In this document: positions 17,937 to 27,578 of the stretch, in pieces
How the letters are laid out: every line of letters starts with the position of its first letter
How positions within the stretch are numbered: position 1 is the stretch's first letter
NCBI GenBank assembly: GCA_024233785.1
Contig: JACKPD010000006.1
Span: forward strand, 1 to 64,000
Length of the DNA stretch: 64,000 nucleotides
Direction of reading: 5' to 3'
From: Spirochaetales bacterium
GTDB lineage: Bacteria > Spirochaetota > Spirochaetia > CADAEX01
Notes under the pieces: model-generated
The model's input: only the letters and a program-made list of their open reading frames with translations
What the model was told of the DNA's origin: nothing
Databases searched by the model: none
Position numbers and translations under genes: made by a program

Positions 17937-18773
17937 ATGAAACTGCTATTTTTCGTAAGAAATATTGTAATAAATGAAAAAAACAGGACAAATATCACAA
18001 AACATTCACATGATTTCCATGAAATTCTCTATTGTACGGAAAGTAATTCCACAATCATAACATCAGGTGATTTGTTGTTTTATCCGGCAGGCCAGGACCA
18101 CTTTATCAGTTATGAAAAGGGCAACCAGATAAAACTTTACCAGCTTTATTTTTCGGAAGAACTTTTTTCAACTTCAGTCAATATAGAAAAGGAAGCCCTG
18201 TACATACTCGGGCAGATCAAGCTTTACCTTAAAAAGGGGAACCTCCTTCGCCTCTCGAGAATTGGTTCCGAGAGGATTTTAAAGCTTTTTGAAAGCATGA
18301 GGTGGGAATTTACAAAGAGGTACAGGGGATATTCCTGGACAATAAGGCTCAAACTGATTGAACTGCTTGTTACAGTAATCAGGGACAGGGAATTCAAGCT
18401 GCCGATAAGGGGCGAGATGGGGAAACCTCTTTCGAACAGCCATATCCAGGATGTGCTTTTATACCTCGACGCTGATTACATGAACAGGATAACAATAGAG
18501 AACGTACTGCAGTTTTCCCCTTTAAGCAGAAGCCATTTTCACGCTTTATTTAAAAAAGAGACTGGTGAGACATTTATCGGATACCTCAATAAACTCCGCT
18601 GTGAAAAGGCATGTGAAATGCTGGTTGCGACAGACGATACTGTTCTTGATATATCCTTAAAAGCGGGATTCAATAATTTAAGCCATTTCTGCCATACATT
18701 TAAGGAGATTAAAGGGATTTCCCCGACAAAGTTCAGGTCACAGGCAATGATGAGAAACCCGGTTTTAGTCTAA
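17937..18773 (+). CDS. AraC-family transcription regulator
   Basis: Cupin-type N-terminal sensor (about residues 5-90, with HSHDFHEILYC-like histidine content: KHSHDFHEI) followed by a C-terminal pair of helix-turn-helix motifs (about 175-275). The second motif contains DISLKAGFNNLSHFCHTFKEIKGISPTKFR, the AraC signature region. It is transcribed away from fabF and converges on the MFS gene, which ends 12 bases beyond its stop. Likely ligands are sugars, but nothing in the sequence names one. The ribosome binding site is weak. Confidence 0.9.
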   Translation: MKLLFFVRNIVINEKNRTNITKHSHDFHEILYCTESNSTIITSGDLLFYPAGQDHFISYEKGNQIKLYQLYFSEELFSTSVNIEKEALYILGQIKLYLKKGNLLRLSRIGSERILKLFESMRWEFTKRYRGYSWTIRLKLIELLVTVIRDREFKLPIRGEMGKPLSNSHIQDVLLYLDADYMNRITIENVLQFSPLSRSHFHALFKKETGETFIGYLNKLRCEKACEMLVATDDTVLDISLKAGFNNLSHFCHTFKEIKGISPTKFRSQAMMRNPVLV

Positions 18774-18785
18774 AGAGGAATTATT

Positions 18786-20054
18786 TCACACCGCATCCAC
18801 TGAACCGGATTTTTTTTCAAGCTTTTTCAGTATGGCAAGGCACCCGATCCCTGCTGTAAACACAAGCAATAGAAATGCAGCAGTGAACCGCGGGTTAAGG
18901 GCAGACATCATCCCCGCCAGGTAGCTGAAAGGGGCGGTCCCACCGTATATTACAGCATAAACAATGGACATGGTTTTAGCCCTGTGATTGTCGTCAACCT
19001 GGTTCGCGAAGCTGCTGTTGATAAAAGGGGTCACAAGGGCATACCCGACAGCGCCGATAACAGTGGAAATCATTGCGGACATAAAACTTCCCATAGGCGC
19101 GATTAAAAGGATTCCATAGCTTAATATCAGCGTTATAAATCCGAACAGAAGGGGCTTTTTTGGATCGTGTCTGCCAAGGGCAGGCATGATAAAGATATAG
19201 ATAAAAAGAACAATGGCGGAAGTTACAGCCGGAAAAACAGCAAGGTCTGCCTGCGGAAGGCCGAGTCCCCTGTTAAGAATAATCCCGAGAAAAATATTTT
19301 TAAGCTGTATATGGATATTATTAAGCAGAACAAGAAAAAAAGCAGTCAGGGCTGCGGGGTTTGTCACAAGAAGGCGGAGCGCGACCGGGTACTGCCTGAA
19401 GGTTTGAAAAACTGTATACCTTTTAGATTCCTCAATTTTTATCAGGCCTGTTTTTGTCTCAGTTGTAAGTTTGTTCCTGATTAAAATCATTGCGGTCATT
19501 GATACAAAAGCGAAAAAATAAAGCGCCCTTACAGCCGGAACAAGCGAAAATTTAAGAATAAGCCATCCCGCGAAGGGGGCAAAAAAGCCTGCCAGAATGT
19601 TCGCGACCTCAACCCATGAGTAAATATGCACCCGCTCTTCAGGTCTTGCGTCTTCAATCATCAGGCAGTTCCAGGAGTTCTGGACAATCCTTACGCTTGC
19701 GTTAAGTATTCCTGCAATCATGAAATAATGGATATTCTGAGCCGATGCCCAGATAAGTGTCGGTAAAGTCCATGCTGTTATATCGAAGATAATGGAGGTT
19801 TTTCTCCTTCCCAGCCTGTCGGTAATAAATCCTCCGGCAAGGGCGAATATCATCTGGAATGTAAGGCCCACTGCCGAGACAAGCCCTATCTCCCTGTTTG
19901 TAAGGCCGAGGGCAAGCATGTAAAGCGATGCATAGGTTATGTAGAGATTGAAAGGTATACCCCATAACGGTTCAAGTGCAACACAATACCTGGTGTTGGG
20001 ATTAAATTCTTTAAGAGTGCGGAAAGGCTCCATCATTTTTTCTTTTACTGACAT
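18786..20054 (-). CDS. MFS family transporter
   Basis: Predicted 12-span carrier with the MFS loop motif GGFITDRLGRRKTSI between spans 2 and 3. Charged cytoplasmic linkers (LTTETKTGLIKIEESK) separate the halves. I prefer the ATG at 20054, which has AGGA about 6 bases upstream; a longer frame begins at 20087. It is convergent with the AraC gene and divergent from the LacX-type epimerase gene, so the latter may share its promoter region. Substrate unknown. Confidence 0.88.
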   Translation of the reverse strand: MSVKEKMMEPFRTLKEFNPNTRYCVALEPLWGIPFNLYITYASLYMLALGLTNREIGLVSAVGLTFQMIFALAGGFITDRLGRRKTSIIFDITAWTLPTLIWASAQNIHYFMIAGILNASVRIVQNSWNCLMIEDARPEERVHIYSWVEVANILAGFFAPFAGWLILKFSLVPAVRALYFFAFVSMTAMILIRNKLTTETKTGLIKIEESKRYTVFQTFRQYPVALRLLVTNPAALTAFFLVLLNNIHIQLKNIFLGIILNRGLGLPQADLAVFPAVTSAIVLFIYIFIMPALGRHDPKKPLLFGFITLILSYGILLIAPMGSFMSAMISTVIGAVGYALVTPFINSSFANQVDDNHRAKTMSIVYAVIYGGTAPFSYLAGMMSALNPRFTAAFLLLVFTAGIGCLAILKKLEKKSGSVDAV

Positions 20055-20177
20055 CTTAATCCTGTCTCTATTTGTAACCAAAGCCATGTAAAAAACTTAC
20101 TGTCTTTATCTACATTATTGATTTATATATCCAAAATACTCAAGGCGCGATATAGTATATTTTATGGAGGAAATGAT

Positions 20178-21047
20178 ATGCCGACAATTAAATCTGATAA
20201 AATTGAAGTTTCAGCAAAAACCAGGGGAGCTGAACTTACCAGCATAAAGAGCAAGGACGGGACTGAATACCTTTGGCAGGCAGACCCTGCATTCTGGCCC
20301 AAACACTCTCCCCTTCTTTTCCCGATCATAGGAAGTATTCCGGATAAAAGCTATGTGTTTGAGGGAAAAACCTATCATCTTGAGAATCATGGATTTATCT
20401 GGACAAAAGAATTCAAACTTGCTGAGGAAAAAGCTGATTATATGAGGTTTGAAATTACTGAAAGCGAAGAAACACTTGCTGTTTACCCTTTCCGTTTTAC
20501 CCTGTCGGTGGGATACAGGGTAAAAGGGGATGTCCTTTCAGTTGAATACCAGATAAAAAACAGCGATTCAAAAACAATATACTTCTCTATCGGCGCCCAT
20601 CCCGGATTCAGGGTGCCTGCACAGATGAGCGACAAAAGGGAAGATTATGATATTATTTTTGAGAAAAAAGAAACTGTTAAAAGATATTTTCTCAACAAGG
20701 ATAATGTGTTAAGCGGGGAATCGGAATTTTTCCTTAAAGACAGCGACAGGACGGAAATCAACCGGGAGCTTTTTGAAAAAGGGGCGATAGTACTTAAGGA
20801 GCACAAGTCAAGAAGTGTTTCACTTAAAAGCAGAAAATCCGGCCGTTTTGTAAAGCTTGACTTCAAAGGGTTTCCCTGCCTGGGCATATGGTCGCCCAAG
20901 GGGGACACACCTTTTGTATGCGTTGAGCCCTGGTACGGAGTAATGCCGCTTGCGGGTTCCACTCAGGATATCACGAAAAAAGAAGGGATCATAACCCTTG
21001 AAAAAGGGAAGGTTTTCTCTTCGGTTTATAATATTACAGTCGGTTAA
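20178..21047 (+). CDS. Aldose 1-epimerase family protein (LacX-like)
   Basis: Beta-sandwich mutarotase-fold protein, cytosolic. Family features are the early RGAELTSIKSKDGTEYLWQAD, the histidine motif IGAHPGFRVP, and the C-terminal CVEPWYGV, as in LacX-type proteins. It would interconvert alpha and beta anomers of a hexose or bind a hexose phosphate; the exact sugar is not readable. I chose ATG at 20178 because GGAGG lies 7 bases upstream; the frame is open 60 bases further. Its stop codon overlaps the stop of the convergent gene through a shared TTAA. Confidence 0.85.
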   Translation: MPTIKSDKIEVSAKTRGAELTSIKSKDGTEYLWQADPAFWPKHSPLLFPIIGSIPDKSYVFEGKTYHLENHGFIWTKEFKLAEEKADYMRFEITESEETLAVYPFRFTLSVGYRVKGDVLSVEYQIKNSDSKTIYFSIGAHPGFRVPAQMSDKREDYDIIFEKKETVKRYFLNKDNVLSGESEFFLKDSDRTEINRELFEKGAIVLKEHKSRSVSLKSRKSGRFVKLDFKGFPCLGIWSPKGDTPFVCVEPWYGVMPLAGSTQDITKKEGIITLEKGKVFSSVYNITVG

Positions 21048-21841
21048 ACTACAATCTGCATTCCGTCATACGCAGTTTCAAGTTCTACTTCATCAAGCCT
21101 GTCAAGCATATCCTGGCCCATATGGGTCAGGATTATTTTTCTGCTTTTAATTTCATCAAGGTGATCGGAGAGTGTTTTATAGCTCAAGTGATTTTTCATT
21201 ACTTTCTCAAAATAATATGCCTCGCATATGAAAAGATCGGTTCCGTCAGCTGTCTGAAGGAGGCCCCGGCACCACTCGGAATCGCCGGAATAACCCAAAA
21301 CCTTTTCGCCGCATCCGATACGGCAGGAATACGAAGGGGCACCGCTTCCATGCACGGCAATAGCCGGCATTACGGTGAATGACGCGATAACAGATGGTAT
21401 GTCAGGCTCAATTTCCATAAACTGGATATCAAAATTTCTTTTTGCTTCCCAGGAACCGGGATAAAAAACTTCCATTGCCTCCTGCACCCTTTTTCCAAGT
21501 CCCGGAGGGCCTGCTATCAGCAGGGGGCGGGTTCTCCGGGTAATAAGCTGGGCGTCAAGAATAAAAAAGGGGAGCCCTCCAAAATGATCACCGTGAAGAT
21601 GGCTTATAAGGATGGCGTCAATATCTCCCGGATCAAAGGAGAGTTTTCTCATGCTTACAAGGACAGTAGCGCCGCAGTCGAGAAGCATACTGCCGCCCGC
21701 TGATGCGATATGAATACAGGACTGGTCTCGCCCACCGCTTCCGAAGTTGTCTCCACTCCCGAGGAATGTGACAATAATGTGATTTCCCTCAAGCAGGTTT
21801 TCCATATTTTGAAGTAAAGGTTTAATATCAGCAGTTTTCAT
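21044..21841 (-). CDS. Metallo-beta-lactamase-fold hydrolase (RNase Z-like)
   Basis: Metal-dependent hydrolase. The HxHxDH motif is present (ISHLHGDHFGGLPFF), with later ligands in GYSGDSEW and THMGQD. The N-terminal TFLGSGDNFGSGGRDQSCIHI resembles the glycine-rich opening of ribonuclease Z-like enzymes. RNase Z processes tRNA 3' ends, but this subgroup of small MBL proteins also includes phosphodiesterases, so I leave the substrate open. The start at 21841 is preceded by a weak GGA box; other in-frame ATGs occur at 21910 and 21805. It is divergent from ogt. Confidence 0.82.
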   Translation of the reverse strand: MKTADIKPLLQNMENLLEGNHIIVTFLGSGDNFGSGGRDQSCIHIASAGGSMLLDCGATVLVSMRKLSFDPGDIDAILISHLHGDHFGGLPFFILDAQLITRRTRPLLIAGPPGLGKRVQEAMEVFYPGSWEAKRNFDIQFMEIEPDIPSVIASFTVMPAIAVHGSGAPSYSCRIGCGEKVLGYSGDSEWCRGLLQTADGTDLFICEAYYFEKVMKNHLSYKTLSDHLDEIKSRKIILTHMGQDMLDRLDEVELETAYDGMQIVV

Positions 21842-21926
21842 ATGATATAATTTCCAGAGTGAAATAAAATAATATATAATAATGATAATTTCTTTTGTAT
21901 GAGTATGCAAGAAGAGGTATAAATCT

Positions 21927-22397
21927 ATGAATATTTTTTTCCATCAGACAATACTCGGAAAAATAGGGATAGCAGAGGAATCAGGGATAATAAAACATCT
22001 TATCTTTGAAAATGATAAAATGATTCCTGATGCTGAATTAAAGGAAACAGAAGTTTTAAGGGAAGCGTTCAGGCAGCTTGATGCCTACCTGACAGGAAAT
22101 TTAAGGGTTTTCACTTTACCGCTGGATCCTGACGGGACAGATTATATGAAAAAAATCTGGAAGCTCCTTCAGAAAATTCCGTACGGAGAAACTGCAAGCT
22201 ACAAGGATATAGCTGCCTCATCAGGCAATGATAAAGCATCAAGGGCAGTCGGGCTTGCGAACAACAGAAACCCTCTGCCTGTTTTTATTCCATGCCACAG
22301 GGTGATCGGCAGCAATGGTAATCTTGTCGGATACGGAGGAGGGCTTGATATCAAAAAAAAGCTGCTTGATATCGAGAAAAATTATAGCGGTAAATAA
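21927..22397 (+). CDS. ogt: Methylated-DNA-protein cysteine methyltransferase
   Basis: Suicide DNA-repair protein that removes methyl groups from O6-methylguanine. The acceptor cysteine is in PVFIPCHRVIGSNG, followed by LVGYGGGLDIKKKLLDIE, and the helix-turn-helix segment IPYGETASYKDIA precedes it. Length (156) fits Ogt/MGMT without an Ada regulatory domain. Divergent from the metallo-beta-lactamase gene with about 85 bases between the chosen starts. A terminator follows directly. Confidence 0.95.
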   Translation: MNIFFHQTILGKIGIAEESGIIKHLIFENDKMIPDAELKETEVLREAFRQLDAYLTGNLRVFTLPLDPDGTDYMKKIWKLLQKIPYGETASYKDIAASSGNDKASRAVGLANNRNPLPVFIPCHRVIGSNGNLVGYGGGLDIKKKLLDIEKNYSGK

Positions 22398-22398
22398 A

Positions 22399-22434
22399 AA
22401 AAGCAGTGGAAATTTTCCATCTGCTTTTCTTTTT
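22399..22434 (+). terminator. Rho-independent terminator after ogt
   Basis: Fourteen-pair stem, AAAAGCAG plus TGGAAA against TTTCCA and CTGCTTTT with one bulged T, followed by T-rich CTTTTTG. It begins 2 bases after the ogt stop and lies between convergent genes. Confidence 0.75.
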
Positions 22435-22470
22435 GTTAATCAATTTGCTATTGCAGCCAGAAGTAAAAAA

Positions 22471-23163
22471 TCACCTCATCACCTGCACCTGAGATACATA
22501 GCTCTGTGAAAATCCCTCAATATCCCTGACCCAGTAAAGGAATTTTTCCGCCTCTTCCTTCGAGGGATACGCGCCGATCCTTACCCTGTAAAAATTCTTG
22601 CCGTCCACAATCTTGGTCTGAAGGGTTGCGGCAAAACCTTTGGAAGCCAGGAGTTTTCTCGCTTCCTCCGCCTTAGCCTGAGAGGAAAAAGATCCTGCCT
22701 GTATCCAGTATTCCGTCACTTTCTTCGGGGCTGGAGGCGCAGGCTTCTTCTCTGGCGCCGGCGCCGGTTTTACGGGCGCAGGAGCTGCAGCTGCCGGGGC
22801 TGCTGCTTTTTGAACAGCCGCAGGTTCTTCCTTTTTAACATTAAGTGTTACTACTGCCGGATCTTCTTCTTTTATACCGGGATACGGCACATCATCTTTT
22901 CCAATACCTTCGCCGTAGACAACAACAAAATCCTCATCTCCTTCTGCAGCATCCGGTGTTTCAGTTTCTACGACACCCGGATATTCTTCACTTGATCTTG
23001 CCCATTCCACAGGATCAAAATTATCTGCAGCCGGAGAATTTCCTGAAGCTGACATAGAACTGCCTGAAGATGAAGGTCCGAATACAAAAAGAACAGTTCC
23101 AAGCACCGCAAGGAGCAGTACTGCAACCGAAAGGATAATCCATAATATTTTCTGCTGTTCCAT
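22471..23163 (-). CDS. SPOR-domain membrane protein
   Basis: Single-span envelope protein. A short cytoplasmic start and a membrane helix (about residues 5-27) lead to an acidic, proline- and alanine-rich linker with repeated KPAPAPEKKPAPPAP. The C-terminal SPOR domain follows (YWIQAGSFSSQAKAEEARKLL to the end), which binds septal peptidoglycan lacking stem peptides. From ATG at 23163 (AAGGA upstream) its start overlaps the coaE end by no bases (7-base gap). Such proteins usually act at the division site. It closes the polA-coaE operon. Confidence 0.9.
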   Translation of the reverse strand: MEQQKILWIILSVAVLLLAVLGTVLFVFGPSSSGSSMSASGNSPAADNFDPVEWARSSEEYPGVVETETPDAAEGDEDFVVVYGEGIGKDDVPYPGIKEEDPAVVTLNVKKEEPAAVQKAAAPAAAAPAPVKPAPAPEKKPAPPAPKKVTEYWIQAGSFSSQAKAEEARKLLASKGFAATLQTKIVDGKNFYRVRIGAYPSKEEAEKFLYWVRDIEGFSQSYVSQVQVMR

Positions 23164-23170
23164 ATAGGTT

Positions 23171-23755
23171 TTATTTCCTTGAATCAATTATTTTTAAAAC
23201 CCTATCCACACTGGAAACAATTTCTTCAATATTCCCAGAGTTGTTTATATTATAAGTATCGACATCTTTTCCGGTTAGATTAGATTTGAGCTTCCTTTGT
23301 GTGATTATTCTGTCCAAAACCGCTCCCGGCGGAAGCTGGTCTCTAAGAAGCGCCCTTTCAACTCTTTTTAAAAGCGGCGCTTTCACCCATACGACAATGT
23401 CACACAACTGATGAAGCCCCATCTGGGCAAGAATGGCCGCGTTGATAAGGATGTTTTTCCCTTTTTGTTCTTCAATAAGCTTTTTCACCATCTGAGTCAT
23501 TTCGGGATGAACAATTTTTTCAAGAAGGTGCTTCTGATCTTTGCTTTTAAAGACAATCTTTCCAAGGGCAGCCCTGTTGACTGTCCCGTCGCTAATTACT
23601 GAACTTCCGAATGTTTTTTCAATTTCATCCTTTTTAAGATCAAGGGCCGCATGTCCAAGTTTGTCTACTTCAATATGGAAATATCCCCTCCTCTCAAACT
23701 CTGCCGCTACAGCATTTTTACCTGAACAATATTTACCGGTTATTCCTACAATCAT
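23171..23755 (-). CDS. coaE: Dephospho-CoA kinase
   Basis: Final step of coenzyme A synthesis, phosphorylating the ribose 3'-hydroxyl. The P-loop reads GITGKYCSGKNAVAA (an expanded form of GxxGxGKS), followed by HIEVDKLGHAAL, where the D is conserved in CoaE. A lid region with R residues (RVERALLRD) is present. Length (194) is standard. The start codon shares one base with the polA stop (TGATG), so translation is coupled. Confidence 0.93.
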   Translation of the reverse strand: MIVGITGKYCSGKNAVAAEFERRGYFHIEVDKLGHAALDLKKDEIEKTFGSSVISDGTVNRAALGKIVFKSKDQKHLLEKIVHPEMTQMVKKLIEEQKGKNILINAAILAQMGLHQLCDIVVWVKAPLLKRVERALLRDQLPPGAVLDRIITQRKLKSNLTGKDVDTYNINNSGNIEEIVSSVDRVLKIIDSRK

Positions 23756-26610
23756 CAGTGCATCTCCCCCCAGCTTTCGCCGGTTTCTATACTAACTCTC
23801 AAAGGAGCCTTTAATTTCATAACACCTTCCATCTCATCCTTTACAAGTGTTTTCATTATATCAACCTCATTCAGGGGAACTTCGAATATAAGCTCATCAT
23901 GGACCTGCAGGACAAGGCGGGACTTGAGTTTTTCCTTTTCCATACGTGAATTAATACTTATCATGGCAAGCTTTACAATATCTGCGGCAGAACCCTGTAT
24001 CGGAGTGTTGACCGCAATCCTTTCCGCCCCGTTTTTTACATTTTTATTGCTGCTGTTTATTCCGTCAATATAACGTTCCCTGCCGAGTATTGTTTTTACA
24101 AATCCGTTTTCTTCCGCGAATTTCACAGTTGAATCAATAAAAAGCCTGATTGAGCTGTAACGGCTGAAATACGATGAAATAAACTCATCCGCCCTGCTTC
24201 TCGGTATCTGAAGCTCCCTGGCAAGGCGGAAACCGCTCATGCCGTACATTACACCAAAGTTTATTGTTTTTGCAATCCTTCTCTGTTCAGAGGTCACTTC
24301 TTCCTTTGCAATGCCGAAAATAAGGGAAGCAGTAAGGGTGTGTACATCATTTTTCTCCCTGAAAGCCTTCTGAAGCTCGGGATCGCCTGAAAGATGGGCA
24401 AGGACAACAAGTTCTATCTGGGAATAGTCGGCGCTCATAAAAACCCGGCCGGCGGAGGGGATAAATGCCTTTCTTATCCTTCTCCCCTCTTCATCCTTGA
24501 TTGGAATGTTCTGCAGATTCGGATTTATACTTGAAAGCCTTCCTGTCGCAGTCCCTGTCTGCCTGTAGGTTGTATGGATCTTTGATGTCGAAGGATCTGC
24601 AATGAGGGGAAGGGCATCAACATATGTTGATTTGAGTTTTGAGAGGGCCCTGTATTTAAGCACCAGCGCAGGGACCGGGTCTACCCTTGAAAGCTCCTCC
24701 AGCACAGAATTATCTGTTGAATATCCTGTTTTAGTCTTTTTACCTGTTTTCAGCTGCCTGTCTGTAAAAAGGACTTCCTGCAGCTGCTTTGTTGAGCTTA
24801 CGTTAAAAACCTTGCCGCAGAGGATGTGGATCTCGCTTTCAAGCGCTCCGATCGAAACACCGAGCTCCGTGCCGTAAGCCTCAAGGACATCACGGCGGAT
24901 CCTCACCCCTTCAAGTTCCATATCAGAGAGGATTGTGACAAGCGGCATCTCGACATCAAAGAAAAGCTTTTCCATTTTGCGCTTTTCTATCTGCCTGCTG
25001 AAAACTGAGTAGAGCCTGTATGTAATATCAGCATCCTCGGCAGCATATTCCGTTGCTCTATCAAGAGGTACCTGATCAAAAGTACCTCCGTCCGGTACCA
25101 CATCCTTGAAATGGATTGTATTGTATTCAAGATAATACTCTGCAAGATAGTCCATTCCGTTGGAGGTAAGGCGGCTGTTAAGCAGCCAGGATGCGATCAT
25201 TGTATCAAACCAGATATTTAACGGTTTTATCCCCCATTTGCGGAGCACCTTGTAGTCGAATTTTATATTCTGCCCGACAAGCTTAAGGTTTTTATCCTCA
25301 AGAATTGTTCTAAGCCGGTTTTTTACAATTGTTTCAGGAAGGATTTCTTTCCCTTCAACCTTCAGAGGAATATAGAAGCCGCTGCCGGATTCTACAGAGA
25401 TTGAAAAACCTACAGGGTTTGCCTTGATTGTATCAAGGCCGTCTGTTTCAATATCAAATGAAAATATTTCTGCTTTTTTAACCTTTTCAATAAGGCTGTC
25501 AAGCATATGTATATCTGTAACTGCTTTATAGGATCCTTTCCCCTTAAGCACTGCAGCCTCATCCGCGCTGAAATAATCAGAAAGGGAAAAAGCGCCCGAC
25601 TGTTCAGGAGCCTTTGCAGGCGTACCCGGGTAACGGCTTGAAGGCTCTCCCGGGATTCCCGTTTTTAAATCCTCATCCGCAGTTTTACCCGGCTCATCTT
25701 CGGTTATCCCCGGGCCTGTACCTTCACCTGCATCACCTGATCCTGTTTTTTTAGCAATCCACGATACAAGACTTTTAGCGTTTTCAATTTCAAACAAGGG
25801 GACAGCGCCTGCAAAATCAAGCGCATCAAGCGAAAAATCATCAGGCAGCGCATCAATGGCAACATCATCGCGAAGTGCGACAAGTTCACGGCTCAGCATG
25901 CAGCTCTCCCTTCCATCTTCCAGTTTTGATTTTACACTGCCCTTAATTTCTTCAATATTGCTGTAAATCCCCTCAATACTGCCGTATTCAAGAAGCAGTG
26001 AAGCTGCATTCTTGGGGCCTATCCCCTTCACCCCGGGGATGTTGTCGGCGGAGTCGCCTGTAAGAGAAAGGTAATCCATTATCTGATGGGGATACACTCC
26101 GTAGTGGGTAAATACTTCATCGCTGCCCAGTTCCTCGTACCCGTTTTTTTCAGGCCGCAGCACTTTTGTATATTCGCCGACAAGCTGCATAAGGTCCTTG
26201 TCGCCTGTAATAATCCTGCAGTTCTTTTTTTCTTCGCTGCAGATCCTGGAAAAAGTGGCGATAAGGTCATCTGCTTCAAATCCGCTTACTCTGATAATTT
26301 TTATTCCGATTGTTTCAAGAATCTTTTCAATTCTTGGAATCTGATCATGCAGATCTTCGGGTGTCTTGTCCCTGGTTGCCTTGTATTCGCTGTATTTCTC
26401 ATGCCTGAAGGTCGGGCCGATGGAATCCATCGCGACAGCAAAATGGTGAGGATCATATCTGTCAAAAAAGCTGAAAAGTGTCCTGAAAAAACCGAATAAT
26501 GCTGAGGTATTTTCGTTGTTCTTATTATAAAGAGGGGCACGGAGAAAAGCAAAATAAGACCGGTATATAAGGCTGTATCCGTCAAGGATATAAAAAGAGG
26601 AATCTTTCAT
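23755..26610 (-). CDS. polA: DNA polymerase I
   Basis: Three-domain repair polymerase. Residues about 1-290 form the 5'-3' exonuclease (ILDGYSLIYRSYFAF, then VSGFEADDLIATF and GDSADNIPGVKGIGPKNA). After a variable linker (about 290-350, rich in D, G and P) comes a 3'-5' exonuclease with the metal ligands retained: FDIETDG, GQNIKFDYKVL and YAAEDADITYRL. The polymerase follows with motif A (DYSQIELVVLAH), motif B (RRIAKTINFGVMYG) and motif C (QVHDELIFE). Intact proofreading residues are worth noting, since several lineages have lost them. It overlaps the upstream gene by ATGA. Confidence 0.97.
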   Translation of the reverse strand: MKDSSFYILDGYSLIYRSYFAFLRAPLYNKNNENTSALFGFFRTLFSFFDRYDPHHFAVAMDSIGPTFRHEKYSEYKATRDKTPEDLHDQIPRIEKILETIGIKIIRVSGFEADDLIATFSRICSEEKKNCRIITGDKDLMQLVGEYTKVLRPEKNGYEELGSDEVFTHYGVYPHQIMDYLSLTGDSADNIPGVKGIGPKNAASLLLEYGSIEGIYSNIEEIKGSVKSKLEDGRESCMLSRELVALRDDVAIDALPDDFSLDALDFAGAVPLFEIENAKSLVSWIAKKTGSGDAGEGTGPGITEDEPGKTADEDLKTGIPGEPSSRYPGTPAKAPEQSGAFSLSDYFSADEAAVLKGKGSYKAVTDIHMLDSLIEKVKKAEIFSFDIETDGLDTIKANPVGFSISVESGSGFYIPLKVEGKEILPETIVKNRLRTILEDKNLKLVGQNIKFDYKVLRKWGIKPLNIWFDTMIASWLLNSRLTSNGMDYLAEYYLEYNTIHFKDVVPDGGTFDQVPLDRATEYAAEDADITYRLYSVFSRQIEKRKMEKLFFDVEMPLVTILSDMELEGVRIRRDVLEAYGTELGVSIGALESEIHILCGKVFNVSSTKQLQEVLFTDRQLKTGKKTKTGYSTDNSVLEELSRVDPVPALVLKYRALSKLKSTYVDALPLIADPSTSKIHTTYRQTGTATGRLSSINPNLQNIPIKDEEGRRIRKAFIPSAGRVFMSADYSQIELVVLAHLSGDPELQKAFREKNDVHTLTASLIFGIAKEEVTSEQRRIAKTINFGVMYGMSGFRLARELQIPRSRADEFISSYFSRYSSIRLFIDSTVKFAEENGFVKTILGRERYIDGINSSNKNVKNGAERIAVNTPIQGSAADIVKLAMISINSRMEKEKLKSRLVLQVHDELIFEVPLNEVDIMKTLVKDEMEGVMKLKAPLRVSIETGESWGEMH

Positions 26611-27101
26611 ACAGATATATCTATCATTTCAGACGATTGTATAAAAGATATTTCCCCTCCGGTTCGTGTAATTTTAGATGTTTTTGCCATTCCTGCAAGA
26701 CGGATGCTGTATTTTCCCATCTGGTTTTTCAATTCTTTCACAAGATTATCAATAGAATCGAGGTAACAGCTGTTCACCTGCGCAATTCTTTCTTCGAATT
26801 CGTCAACCTGCCGTAGAAAATCAGCGCACACGGAATCATCCGCGCATGTCTTTCTGATATCCGCAGTCATAGCTGATGCGCTCCTGTGGTAAAGGGAAGC
26901 TTCATGCACTATTTCAGCTGAATGTTTTATCTGGAGAGAGAGTTTTTCCGCATTTTCATCTGACAGCGACGCGCACTGATGCTGGACCGCCTTACTGGAT
27001 ATCATAAGACACTCAAGTGTTCTTGCAAGATACCGTAAAACAGTTTCTTCAGCTTTACCGGCTGCCCTTCCGGAATATCCGCCGGAATCCATATCAGACA
27101 A
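26607..27101 (-). CDS. Small helical protein, possible flagellar export chaperone
   Basis: I do not recognise a named family. The 164 residues are predicted almost wholly alpha-helical, with heptad-like runs (KAEETVLRYLARTLECL, DNLVKELKNQMGKYSIRLAGM) and a C-terminal polar tail. Size, helicity and the gene position 4 bases after fliS resemble FliT/FlgN-type export chaperones that follow fliS in many bacteria; this is inference. The stop overlaps the polA start by 4 bases, tying it to polA expression. Confidence 0.5.
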   Translation of the reverse strand: MSDMDSGGYSGRAAGKAEETVLRYLARTLECLMISSKAVQHQCASLSDENAEKLSLQIKHSAEIVHEASLYHRSASAMTADIRKTCADDSVCADFLRQVDEFEERIAQVNSCYLDSIDNLVKELKNQMGKYSIRLAGMAKTSKITRTGGEISFIQSSEMIDISV

Positions 27102-27105
27102 TCTG

Positions 27106-27522
27106 CTACCCCGCGATATCTATGCCCATGCTGCCGCCGTTTGACGTGTTATCCCGGGTGTTTTCAATCTGTTTCCATGCTGACCTTAGTTCGAACAGCA
27201 TATTCCTCACCGGTTTGATGGGCTGGGAATCCTTGTCAAGATTTGCGGCCATGAGCTGCTGGTTAAAATAGACATAGAGGCTGAAAAGATTGCTGGCTAT
27301 ATCTTTTCCTTTATCAAAATCAAGAGAAGCAGACAATTCGGTAATTATCTCCTGGGCGCGGATTATCGCGCTGTTTACCCTGTCGTACTTTTTTGTCCCT
27401 GAATCAAGATTGCTTATCGCCCTGTCTATCTGCTTTATCGCCTCATCATAAAGCAGTACAATAAGCTTACCCTGTCCCGCAGTTTTAATTGAAGTTTCAC
27501 GATACATATTTAAAGGATTCAT
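27106..27522 (-). CDS. fliS: Flagellar export chaperone FliS
   Basis: Chaperone that holds unassembled flagellin in the cytoplasm. The N terminus MNPLNMYRETSIKTAGQGKL, the motif LIVLLYDEAIKQIDRAI, and the late LYVYFNQQLMAANLDKD are typical of FliS. The length (138) fits. It is the first gene of a group running fliS, helical protein, polA, coaE, SPOR protein, an unusual mixture of flagellar and replication-repair genes. Spirochaete flagella are periplasmic; no other flagellar genes are in this window. Confidence 0.93.
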   Translation of the reverse strand: MNPLNMYRETSIKTAGQGKLIVLLYDEAIKQIDRAISNLDSGTKKYDRVNSAIIRAQEIITELSASLDFDKGKDIASNLFSLYVYFNQQLMAANLDKDSQPIKPVRNMLFELRSAWKQIENTRDNTSNGGSMGIDIAG

Positions 27523-27578
27523 AAAAAAACTTACCCCTCTTGTTTATATTTATTTTAAAAATAAATCCCGTTTAAATT

